From contig NZ_JACHJN010000005.1 of assembly GCF_014203665.1 (NCBI RefSeq), forward strand, positions 310,001 through 374,000: a stretch of DNA of 64,000 bases. Reading direction: 5' to 3'. The notes below the pieces were generated by a model that saw only the letters and a list, made by a program, of their open reading frames with translations, was not told the DNA's origin and did not search any database. This DNA comes from Saccharothrix tamanrassetensis (GTDB lineage: Bacteria > Actinomycetota > Actinomycetes > Mycobacteriales > Pseudonocardiaceae). The position numbers and the translations under genes were made by a program. Position 1 is the first letter of the stretch, and every line of letters begins with the position of its first letter. Below, one piece after another: positions 22,906-30,682 of the stretch.

Positions 22906-25467
22906 GTGGAGAGCAAACGCAAGCGCGGCGAGCTGCGGATCTACCTCGGCTCCGCGCCCGGTGTGGGCAAGACGTTCGCCCTGCTCGGGGAGGCGCACCG
23001 CCGGCGGGAGCGGGGCACGGACGTGGTCGTCGGGCTGGTCGAGACGCACGGCCGGGAGAAGACCGCACGGCTGCTGGACGGGCTGGAGGAGCTGCCGCGC
23101 CGGCAGGTGGAGCACCGGGGCGTCCGGTTCGCCGAGATGGACCTGGACGGGCTGCTCGCCCGCGCGCCCGAGGTGGCCGTCGTGGACGAACTCGCCCACA
23201 CCAACGTTCCCGGCTCCCGCAACGCCAAGCGGTGGCAGGACGTCGAAGAGCTGCTGGACGCGGGCGTCGACGTGCTGTCCACGGTCAACGTGCAGCACCT
23301 CGAATCGCTGAACGACGTGGTCGAGCGCATCACCGGGGTCCGGCAGCGGGAGACCGTGCCGGACGAGGTGGTGCGCCGCGCCGAGCAGGTCGAGCTGGTC
23401 GACATCACGCCCGAGGCCCTGCGCCGGCGCCTCGCGCACGGCAACGTCTACGCCGCCCACAAGATCGACGCCGCCCTGGGCAACTACTTCCGGCCCGGCA
23501 ACCTGACCGCGCTGCGCGAGCTGGCCCTGCTGTGGTTGGCCGACCAGGTGGACGTGGCGCTCCAGCGCTACCGCACCGAGCAGCGCATCACGGACACCTG
23601 GGAGACCCGGGAACGGGTCGTGGTCGCGATCACCGGTGGCAACGAGAGCGAGACGCTGATCCGACGCGCCCGGCGGATCGCGGTGCGGGCGGGGGCGGAC
23701 CTGGTGGTCGTGCACGTCATGCGCGGCGACGGCCTGACCGGCGCTTCGCCGCAGCTCGTTGCGAAGCTGCGGCGGATCACCGAGGACGTGGGCGCGACCT
23801 TCCACACGGTGGTGGGCGACGACGTGCCGACGTCGCTGCTGGAGTTCGCGCGCGGGGTCAACGCCACCCAGCTCGTGCTGGGCACGTCGCGGCGGTCGCG
23901 GTTGGCGCGGGTGTTCGACGAGGGCATCGGCGCGGCGGTGATCCAGGCGTCCGGGCCGATCGACGTGCACATGGTCACCCACCCCGAGTCCCGGCGCGGC
24001 CCGCGCCGGCGGGTGGGGCGCAACCCGCTGAGCCGGCACCGGGTGCTGCTGGGCCGGCTGCTGGCCGTGCTGCTGCCGGCCGCGCTGACCGGCGTGGGCG
24101 CGCCGTTCCGCGACGACCTGGCCTTCTCCACCGACCTGGTCGGGTTCTTCCTGGTCACGGTGGTGGTCGCGCTGGTGGGCGGGCTGGGCCCGGCGGTGGG
24201 GGCGGCGCTGCTGGGCGCCGGGCTGCTGAACTACTTCTTCACGCCGCCCTACTACAGCCTGGCCGTGGCGACGCCGGAGAACCTGGTCACCCTGGTCGCG
24301 ATGCTCGTCGTGGCGGTGCTGGTGGCGCTGGTGGTGGACCGGGCCGCCCGGCTGGCCGCGCAGGGCGCGCGGGCCCGCACCGAGGCGGCGTTGCTCGCCT
24401 CCTACGCCCGGACCGTGCTGACCAGCCCGCACCCGCTGGCCAGGCTGCTGGAGAAGGTGCGGGAGAACTTCGGGTTGGAGTCGGTGGCGCTGCTGGAGCG
24501 CCGCGACGGCGACTGGGAGCGGGTCGCCTGCGTCGGTCCGCGACCGTGCGACGAACCGGACGAGGCGGACGTGGACGTGCCGGTGACGGCCGACGTGCAC
24601 CTGGCGCTGCGCGGCCGGGCGCTGCCGGCGAGCGACCAGCGGGCGTTGGAGGCGGCGGCGGGACAGGCGCTGATGGCGCTGCGGCAGCAGCGGATGGCGG
24701 CCGAGACCGCCGAGGCCCAGCGCCGTGCCGAGACCACCGAGCTGCGCACCGCCCTGCTCTCCGCCGTCGGTCACGACCTGCGCACGCCGCTCACGTCCAT
24801 CAAGGCGGCCATCGGGAGCCTGCGGGACGCGGAGCTGCGGCTGTCCGCCGAGGACACCGACGAGCTGTTGGAGACGGTGGAGGTCTCCGCCGACCGGCTG
24901 ACGGGCCTGGTGGACAACCTGCTCGACTCGTCCCGCCTGGCCACCGGGGCGGTGCGACCGCTGCTGCGGGCCGTGACGTTCGACGAGGTGGTGGCGAGGG
25001 CGCTGGCCGGCATCGACGACCGGCGGGTGGTCTCGGTGGACGTGGGGGAGCAGCTGCCCTCCGTGCTGGCCGACGTGGGCCTGCTGGAACGGGTCGTGGC
25101 GAACGTGGTCGACAACGCGCTGCGGCACGGGCGGCTCACCCCGCGCCGGCTGGTGGACGTGGACGGCGACGGCACGATCGACGCCGACGAACCCGAGATC
25201 GCGGTGCGCGCCAGCGCCTACGGCGACCGGGTGGAGCTGCGCGTGGTCGACCACGGGCGAGGCCTGCCGAAGAACACCGCGGACTCGGTGTTCGCGCCGT
25301 TCCAACGGCTCGGCGACCGCGACGCCACGCCCGGCGTGGGGCTGGGGTTGAGCGTGGCCAAGGGTTTCGTGGACGCGATGGGCGGCTCGATCGCCGCCGA
25401 GGACACCCCGGGCGGCGGGCTGACCATCGTCATCTCGCTGCCCGTCGCCGAGGTGGCAGTCGCGTGA
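22906..25467 (+). CDS. kdpD: Osmosensitive K+ channel sensor histidine kinase KdpD
   Basis: 853 residues with full KdpD architecture. The N-terminal KdpD domain has a P-loop GSAPGVGKT (about 15-23). A universal-stress-protein-like domain follows (VVVAITGGNESETLIRRA). Four closely spaced membrane helices (about 375-480) come next, then a GAF-like region. The kinase core has the H-box GHDLRTPLTSIK near residue 622, the N-box NVVDNALRHG and the G-boxes DHGRGLP and GVGLGLSVAKG. It senses K+ limitation or ionic strength and phosphorylates KdpE. The GTG at 22906 is chosen because the family begins KRGELRIYLG. No kdpFABC pump genes adjoin it here. Confidence 0.88.
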   Translation: MESKRKRGELRIYLGSAPGVGKTFALLGEAHRRRERGTDVVVGLVETHGREKTARLLDGLEELPRRQVEHRGVRFAEMDLDGLLARAPEVAVVDELAHTNVPGSRNAKRWQDVEELLDAGVDVLSTVNVQHLESLNDVVERITGVRQRETVPDEVVRRAEQVELVDITPEALRRRLAHGNVYAAHKIDAALGNYFRPGNLTALRELALLWLADQVDVALQRYRTEQRITDTWETRERVVVAITGGNESETLIRRARRIAVRAGADLVVVHVMRGDGLTGASPQLVAKLRRITEDVGATFHTVVGDDVPTSLLEFARGVNATQLVLGTSRRSRLARVFDEGIGAAVIQASGPIDVHMVTHPESRRGPRRRVGRNPLSRHRVLLGRLLAVLLPAALTGVGAPFRDDLAFSTDLVGFFLVTVVVALVGGLGPAVGAALLGAGLLNYFFTPPYYSLAVATPENLVTLVAMLVVAVLVALVVDRAARLAAQGARARTEAALLASYARTVLTSPHPLARLLEKVRENFGLESVALLERRDGDWERVACVGPRPCDEPDEADVDVPVTADVHLALRGRALPASDQRALEAAAGQALMALRQQRMAAETAEAQRRAETTELRTALLSAVGHDLRTPLTSIKAAIGSLRDAELRLSAEDTDELLETVEVSADRLTGLVDNLLDSSRLATGAVRPLLRAVTFDEVVARALAGIDDRRVVSVDVGEQLPSVLADVGLLERVVANVVDNALRHGRLTPRRLVDVDGDGTIDADEPEIAVRASAYGDRVELRVVDHGRGLPKNTADSVFAPFQRLGDRDATPGVGLGLSVAKGFVDAMGGSIAAEDTPGGGLTIVISLPVAEVAVA

Positions 25468-26141
25468 CCACCGTGCTGATCGTGGACGACGACCCGCACA
25501 TCGTGCGCGCCTTACGCATCAACCTCACCGCGCACGGCTACCACGTGCTGACCGCGCACGACGGCGCGTCGGCGTTAAAGCAGGCGGCGTCCGGGAGACC
25601 GGACGTCGTCGTGCTGGACCTGGGGTTGCCGGACGTGGATGGGGTGGAGGTGATCGCCGGACTCCGCGCGCGGTCCACCCGGCCGATCGTGGTGCTGTCC
25701 GCGCGGACCGATTCGGCGGACAAGGTCGCGGCGCTGGACGCGGGCGCGGACGACTACGTGACCAAGCCGTTCGGGATGGACGAGTTCCTGGCGCGGCTGA
25801 GGGCGGCGGTGCGGCGCACCGGTCCCCGGCAGGTGGGCGAGCCCCTGGTGCGCACCGCGTCGTTCACCGTCGACCTGACCGCGAAGAAGATCCGCCGCGA
25901 CGGCGTGGAAGTGCACCTGACCCGCACCGAGTGGGCCGTGCTGGAGGTGCTGATCCGGGCCGCCGGGCAGCCGGTGGGGCAGCGCGAGCTGCTGGACCGG
26001 GTGTGGGGCGCGGGCCACCGGTCGGAGACCCACTACCTGCGGGTCTACCTGGCGCAACTGCGCCGCAAACTCGAACCCGAGCCCTCCCGGCCCCGCCACC
26101 TGCTCACCGAACCCGGCCGCGGCTACCGCTTCCAGGCCTGA
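25464..26141 (+). CDS. kdpE: Response regulator KdpE
   Basis: 225-residue OmpR-family regulator. The receiver domain has D9/D10 in VDDDPH, the phospho-acceptor D52 in VVLDLGLP and the conserved K in VTKPFG. The winged-helix C-terminus has HLTRTEWAVLEVL and THYLRVYLAQLRRKLEPEPSRPRHLLTEPGRGYRF, cut here into the usual KdpE signature. GTG start overlaps the kdpD stop by 4 bases. Together they would normally control kdpFABC. Confidence 0.9.
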   Translation: MTTVLIVDDDPHIVRALRINLTAHGYHVLTAHDGASALKQAASGRPDVVVLDLGLPDVDGVEVIAGLRARSTRPIVVLSARTDSADKVAALDAGADDYVTKPFGMDEFLARLRAAVRRTGPRQVGEPLVRTASFTVDLTAKKIRRDGVEVHLTRTEWAVLEVLIRAAGQPVGQRELLDRVWGAGHRSETHYLRVYLAQLRRKLEPEPSRPRHLLTEPGRGYRFQA

Positions 26142-26157
26142 CCGGCGCCACCGGTCA
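26139..26157. terminator. Hairpin overlapping two convergent stop codons
   Basis: TGACCGG (26139-26145) and CCGGTCA (26151-26157) pair perfectly around a 5-nt loop. The first TGA is the kdpE stop and the complement of the last TCA is the stop of the hydrolase gene, so one small palindrome serves both genes. Confidence 0.5.
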
Positions 26158-27543
26158 CGGCAGCAGCAGACCCCAGTACAACGCCCACGGGACGAACAGC
26201 ACGCCGCCCGCCAGCACCAGCCCGTGGCGCAGCCGGTCGGTCGACGCGCGCCACCGCACCGCCAGCAGGACTGTGGCAACCACCGCCGCCACCGCCACGA
26301 GCTGCAACGCCAGCCACACCACCGGACGATCGCCCAGCAGCGGACCGGCCTCGATCCCGTTCGCGGTCAGGCTGAACATCAGCGTCGACAGGTAGCCGAC
26401 CGTGCCGAGCGACCCGACCACCCCGGCGACGACCGCGACCCGGGCCGGCCAGGTGCCCGCACGTCTCCGGCGCAACAGCGCGAGCACCGGGTACGCGCCG
26501 AACAGCAGCACGAACAGCCCCAGCACGCCGAACTGCACGGGCGCGGACTCCCACCACGCCGACGGCGTGACCTCGCTGCTCCGGTTCTCCTGTCGCGGCA
26601 ACGGCTCCACGACCGCGCGCGGCGGGTTGCCGCTCGTCACCGCGTCCACCCAGTCCCCGACGGCGTCCGCGTAGCCGGGCATCAGGTCGGGCAGCCGCTT
26701 GCCCTGCGGGTCGCTGCGGTGCATGGCGTGCGGTGCGTCCGGGATGAACCGGATCGTGTAGTGGTGGTTGCCCGCCTCGGACAGCGTGTCGCGCACGATC
26801 TCGGCGCTCTCGGCGGGAGGCACGGCCGCGTCCTCCGCGCCCCACAGGGCGAGCAGCGGCTGCTTCACGTTCCGCAGCACCGGAACCGGGTCGTGGTGCG
26901 CGCCGCCGAACATCCCGGCGTCGGCGACCATCCGCTGCCAGGTGGTCGGGAACGTCCGGGAGAGCGAGCCGCCGATGCCCGACCACGCGAACTTGTTGGC
27001 CACGTTCCAGGACTGCTGCCGGATCGGCGACACCCCCGACCCCGCCGCCAGGACCGCGAACTTCACGTCCGGCGACTTCGCCGCCGCGACCGGCACCACC
27101 CAGCCGCCTTCGCTCAACCCCCAGATGCCCGCTTTCGCCGGATCCACCTCGGGACGGGCCCGCAGCACGGCGAACGCGGCCAGCGCGTCGTCGGCGAGCT
27201 GCGCGAAGTCCCGCTGGAACGGCGAATAGCCGTCCTGCCGCTTGTCCGGCGCCAGCACCACGATGCCCTGCCGGGCGAACGCCTCCGCCTCGCCGCGCAG
27301 CTGCTTGCGGAAGCCGGGGCCCCCGGTGCCCGAGCCGTGCACGAGGAGCAGCGCGGGCAGTCCGCCGCTCGCCCCGCGCGGGGCGAACACCGTGCCGCCC
27401 AACGTGATCCCGTCGCCGGTGCGGAAGCTCACGTCGGAGGTGGTCAGGTCGTCGGGTTCGGAGGGTGCGGCGTGCGCGGTGAGGGCGGCGGGTGCGGCCG
27501 GTGCGAGGGCCAGTAGTGCGGCCAGGGTGAGATTGGTGAACAA
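26155..27543 (-). CDS. Secreted/membrane alpha/beta hydrolase with a C-terminal membrane domain
   Basis: 462 residues from a TTG start at 27543. The TTG has a very strong ribosome site (TTGGGGGGA) and puts a signal peptide directly at the N-terminus. The hydrolase domain spans about 35-310, with the oxyanion region LLVHGSGTGG, the nucleophile elbow GLSEGG (Ser in GxSxG) and a late D/H pair (WGAEDAAVPP and PDAPHAMH). The last ~120 residues hold four predicted membrane helices. Such dienelactone/prolyl-peptidase-like hydrolases act on esters or peptides; the substrate is unknown. Confidence 0.68.
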   Translation of the reverse strand: MFTNLTLAALLALAPAAPAALTAHAAPSEPDDLTTSDVSFRTGDGITLGGTVFAPRGASGGLPALLLVHGSGTGGPGFRKQLRGEAEAFARQGIVVLAPDKRQDGYSPFQRDFAQLADDALAAFAVLRARPEVDPAKAGIWGLSEGGWVVPVAAAKSPDVKFAVLAAGSGVSPIRQQSWNVANKFAWSGIGGSLSRTFPTTWQRMVADAGMFGGAHHDPVPVLRNVKQPLLALWGAEDAAVPPAESAEIVRDTLSEAGNHHYTIRFIPDAPHAMHRSDPQGKRLPDLMPGYADAVGDWVDAVTSGNPPRAVVEPLPRQENRSSEVTPSAWWESAPVQFGVLGLFVLLFGAYPVLALLRRRRAGTWPARVAVVAGVVGSLGTVGYLSTLMFSLTANGIEAGPLLGDRPVVWLALQLVAVAAVVATVLLAVRWRASTDRLRHGLVLAGGVLFVPWALYWGLLLP

Positions 27544-27636
27544 GGTGTCCCCCCAAGGGTTTTCGGTGACACCCGAATGCTCGTCGGCGGACCGGTCGCG
27601 CACATCGCCCGCGCGACCCGGTCCGCCGATCACCCG

Positions 27637-28296
27637 TCAGAGCGAGCCGGGCACGATCAGACCGCGCTCGTAGGCGGTGATCGCGGCCTGCGCGCGGTCC
27701 CGCAGGTGCAGTTTGGACAGCACGCTGCTGACGTAGGTCTTCACGGTGTGCGCGCTGACCGCCATCTCGACGGCGATCTCGGCGTTCGACAGCCCGCGGC
27801 CGAGCAGCACCAGCGCTTCCCGCTCACGGGCGGTGAGCACGTCCAGGTCCGCCGTGGGCGCGGGGCGGACGGCCTTGCGGCGCACCACGTCGTCGATCAG
27901 CCGCCGCGTCACGGACGGGGCGAGCAGCGCTTCACCCGCCGCCGCGACGCGGACCGCGTGCGCCAGGTCGTCGCGCCGGACGTCCTTGAGCAGGAACCCG
28001 CTCGCCCCGGCGGACAGCGCCTCGAACACGTAGTCGTCCTGGTCGAACGTGGTCAGCATGACCACCCGGGTCTCCGTCTGCGCGCACACGATCCGCACCG
28101 CCTCGATGCCGTCCATGCGCGGCATCCGGATGTCCAGCAGCAGCACGTCCGGCCGGTGCTCCAACACCGCCGCCACGGCCTCCAGCCCGTCGGCCGCCTC
28201 CGCGACCACCGCGATGTCGTGCTGCGCCTCCAGGATCATCGCGAAACCCGCGCGCACGAGTTCCTGGTCGTCCGCGACGACCACGCGGATGCTCAC
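27637..28296 (-). CDS. NarL/LuxR-type response regulator
   Basis: 219 residues. The receiver has DDQ at the N-terminus, acceptor Asp in VLLLDIRMPRMDG (about 54) and K in FLLKDVRRDDL. The LuxR helix-turn-helix is TAREREALVLLGRGLSNAEI followed by VSAHTVKTYVSSVLSKL. GTG at 28296 overlaps the stop of the kinase gene by 4 bases. It is the output partner of that kinase. Targets are unknown; the neighbouring hydrolase and membrane protein are candidates. Confidence 0.88.
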   Translation of the reverse strand: MSIRVVVADDQELVRAGFAMILEAQHDIAVVAEAADGLEAVAAVLEHRPDVLLLDIRMPRMDGIEAVRIVCAQTETRVVMLTTFDQDDYVFEALSAGASGFLLKDVRRDDLAHAVRVAAAGEALLAPSVTRRLIDDVVRRKAVRPAPTADLDVLTAREREALVLLGRGLSNAEIAVEMAVSAHTVKTYVSSVLSKLHLRDRAQAAITAYERGLIVPGSL

Positions 28297-29411
28297 GCGG
28301 CCTCCAGCGGCAGCCGGGCGGACACCCGGAACCCGGTCGGGCCGGCGGTGAAGCCCGCCGAGCCCCCACACGCCGCCGCCCGCTCCCGGATGCCGAGCAA
28401 CCCGTGTCCGGCCGTGGTCCCCGCGGGTGGAGTGCCGTTGTCGGCCACCGTGATCACGAGTTCGGCGTCGGTCCAGTCCAGGGTGACCGAGGCCGCGTCG
28501 CCGGTGCTGTGCTTGACCACGTTCGTCAGTGCCTCCTGCACGATCCGGTACGCCGCCGCGTCCACCAGGGGCGGCGGCTCACGCCGTTGCCCGGTCGTGG
28601 TCAGCGTGACGTGCGGGCCGACGCCCGCCACCAGCTCCGGCACCCGTTCCACCGCCGGACGCGGCTCGGCGTCGCCCTTGAGCAGTCCCAGGGTCCGGCG
28701 CAGCTGCCCCATCGCCTCCCGGCCCGCCGAGGCGATGGCGTCGAACGCCGCGACCGCCCGGTCCGGCGCGCTGCGCACCACCACCGGACCCGCCTCGGCC
28801 TGGACCACCATGAGGCTGACCGCGTGCGCGAGGATGTCGTGCGTGTCGCGGGCGATCCGGGCGCGCTCCCGTTCGGCGGCGCGTTCCACCTCGGCCTCGC
28901 GTTCCCGTTCCAGGGCTGCGGCGCGTTCCTCCAACACCGTCGCGTAGGCGCGGCGGACGTGCGCGCCACGGCCCAGCGCGTAGGCCGCGCCCCACAGGAA
29001 GCCCTCGCGGATCGCCGTGGACGCCGAGCCCAGGACGCCGCCGATGACGACGATCCCGATCACCGACGCGGCGAGCGTGGCCAGGCGGGTGGTGCGCGGC
29101 GACAGGTCCGCCACGGTGTGGATCGCGAGCAGGGCCCCGTACCAGACGGGCTGCTCCGGTCCGTCCGAGCCGACCACCGAGTACGCGGCGATGCCGAGCG
29201 CCGTCGAGCACAGGCACAGCACCGGGGCACGCCTGCGCCAGATCAACGGCAGCGACGCGAGCAGCACCGGCAGGAACTCCGCCACCGTCCACGGACGTCC
29301 CGTCACGTGCGTGGTGAACACGAACGGCGCGGTCTGACCCGCGAACGCCAACACGGTCAGCATCACGTCGACCGAGGCCGGCGACAGAGCGCGCAAGCGG
29401 TGCGGCGACAT
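28293..29411 (-). CDS. Two-component sensor histidine kinase (NarL-partner, HisKA_3 type)
   Basis: 372 residues. The N-terminal half has about five membrane helices (about 10-150). A coiled stretch LEREREAEVERAAERERARIAR leads into the phospho-acceptor helix IARDTHDILAHAVSLMVVQAE (HisKA_3 His). The ATPase lobe follows with the N-box AYRIVQEALTNVVKHS and the G-box VADNGTPPAGTTAGHGLLGIRERAAACGG, shown in part here. The ATG at 29411 is preceded by GGGGGA. Operon with the regulator that follows. Confidence 0.87.
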   Translation of the reverse strand: MSPHRLRALSPASVDVMLTVLAFAGQTAPFVFTTHVTGRPWTVAEFLPVLLASLPLIWRRRAPVLCLCSTALGIAAYSVVGSDGPEQPVWYGALLAIHTVADLSPRTTRLATLAASVIGIVVIGGVLGSASTAIREGFLWGAAYALGRGAHVRRAYATVLEERAAALEREREAEVERAAERERARIARDTHDILAHAVSLMVVQAEAGPVVVRSAPDRAVAAFDAIASAGREAMGQLRRTLGLLKGDAEPRPAVERVPELVAGVGPHVTLTTTGQRREPPPLVDAAAYRIVQEALTNVVKHSTGDAASVTLDWTDAELVITVADNGTPPAGTTAGHGLLGIRERAAACGGSAGFTAGPTGFRVSARLPLEAA

Positions 29412-29564
29412 GGAATCCCCCTCGTCCGGGGCCGATGCTAGCTCCGCCGCGCGAGCGGTGTCCTCACCCGTGCGACCCGGTGCCGACTCCCTCGCGCCGG
29501 CGATGTGCGCGGCGTTCGGTGCGACCACAGTTCCTCCGTGTCGAACGAAGTGGGGAGTTCCGCC

Positions 29565-30155
29565 ATGCGCACTGTCGTCACCCTGGTCACCGGACCCGTG
29601 CTGCTGCTCGTCGGGGTGGTGCTGATGCTGACGCCCGACCAGTGGACGTCGTCGCACCTGATCTTCCTGGCCGGGACGGTGGCCATGCTGCCGGTCGCCG
29701 TGCGGCTGGACACCCTCCTCCGGGACGCCAGTCCACCGTGGGTCCGGGTGCCGGCGCTGGTGCTCACCGTGGTCGGGGCGCTCGCGCTGGCCGGGCAGTT
29801 CGTCATCGACTTCACCGTGCTGCGGCTGGCGCACGGCGAGCGGGAGGCGGCCGGGGCGATGTTCGACACCCTCCAGGAGTCCCGGGTGTTCGCACTGGTC
29901 TTCTACCAGGCGGGACCGGCGCTGCTGTTCACCGGGCTGGCGCTGGCGGCGGTGGGGTTGGTCAACCGGTCGTGGCGGTGGGCGGGCGGGCTGCTGGTGG
30001 CGGGGGCGCTGCTGGTGGGGGCGGCGCGGGTGACCGGGCTGCGGGCGGGCGAGGTGGTCGGCCTGGCGCTGGTCGTGGCTGCCCTGGTGCTGACCGGTCG
30101 GGCGGCGGGCGGGGGTGCCGCCGGGCGGGAGGTCGGTGGTCGCGCGAACGTGTGA
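29565..30155 (+). CDS. Integral membrane protein, unknown function
   Basis: 196 residues with about six hydrophobic segments (for example VVTLVTGPVLLLVGVVLML, then LIFLAGTVAMLPVAV). It ends in a short Gly/Arg tail. No family is recognised with confidence; it looks like the small DUF4386-type membrane proteins. It lies divergent from the histidine kinase with 153 bases between starts, so it may be a target of that two-component system. GTGGGGAG before the ATG supports the start. Confidence 0.6.
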   Translation: MRTVVTLVTGPVLLLVGVVLMLTPDQWTSSHLIFLAGTVAMLPVAVRLDTLLRDASPPWVRVPALVLTVVGALALAGQFVIDFTVLRLAHGEREAAGAMFDTLQESRVFALVFYQAGPALLFTGLALAAVGLVNRSWRWAGGLLVAGALLVGAARVTGLRAGEVVGLALVVAALVLTGRAAGGGAAGREVGGRANV

Positions 30156-30682
30156 CGCCGGGCCGGTGGGCCGGTGTCGGAGTGGCGGACCGGTCCGGCG
30201 TGAGCACGTTCGTGCGAATCGGGTGGCTCAAGGGGAAGCACCCGACGCGATATGTGGTCGTGCCGGCGGGCCGGTTGGTTCCCCGGTGCCCCGTGGTTCA
30301 CCCGTTCGGTGGCCGAACAGCTTCGCCGGCCGGTAACTTCGGTGACCGCGCGCCTGGGTTTCCGGGTGCGTTGCACCGCACGGGGTACTGCCCTCGTGGC
30401 GGTGTCGGAGCCGGGGAGGCTCCGATCCGGGGACGGCGCCGAATCCACCGGGTGCCTGGCAGGGCAACGCCGTCCGCGGACAGCGGGGGTCGAGGGGGCA
30501 CCACCCTCGGCCCCCGACGTCACCCCCGGTCCGAGGCCGGCCGGAGTTCGCGCGTCCACCGGGCCGGTGGTGCGGGACCTGGAGGCGGTGGCCGGTCATG
30601 CCGATCAGCAGGTACTCCAGGTGCGGGCGGGACGATCACCGGTGGCGCGCGGCGATCACCGGCCGGGACTGGGTGATCCCGC
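30156..30682. other. Intergenic stretch with a terminator-like hairpin
   Basis: About 527 bases between two convergent genes with no supported gene. GGGGGC (30494-30499) and GCCCCC (30510-30515), extended by GTC/GAC pairs, make a GC-rich hairpin that could end the long AfsR-like transcript. Confidence 0.45.
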
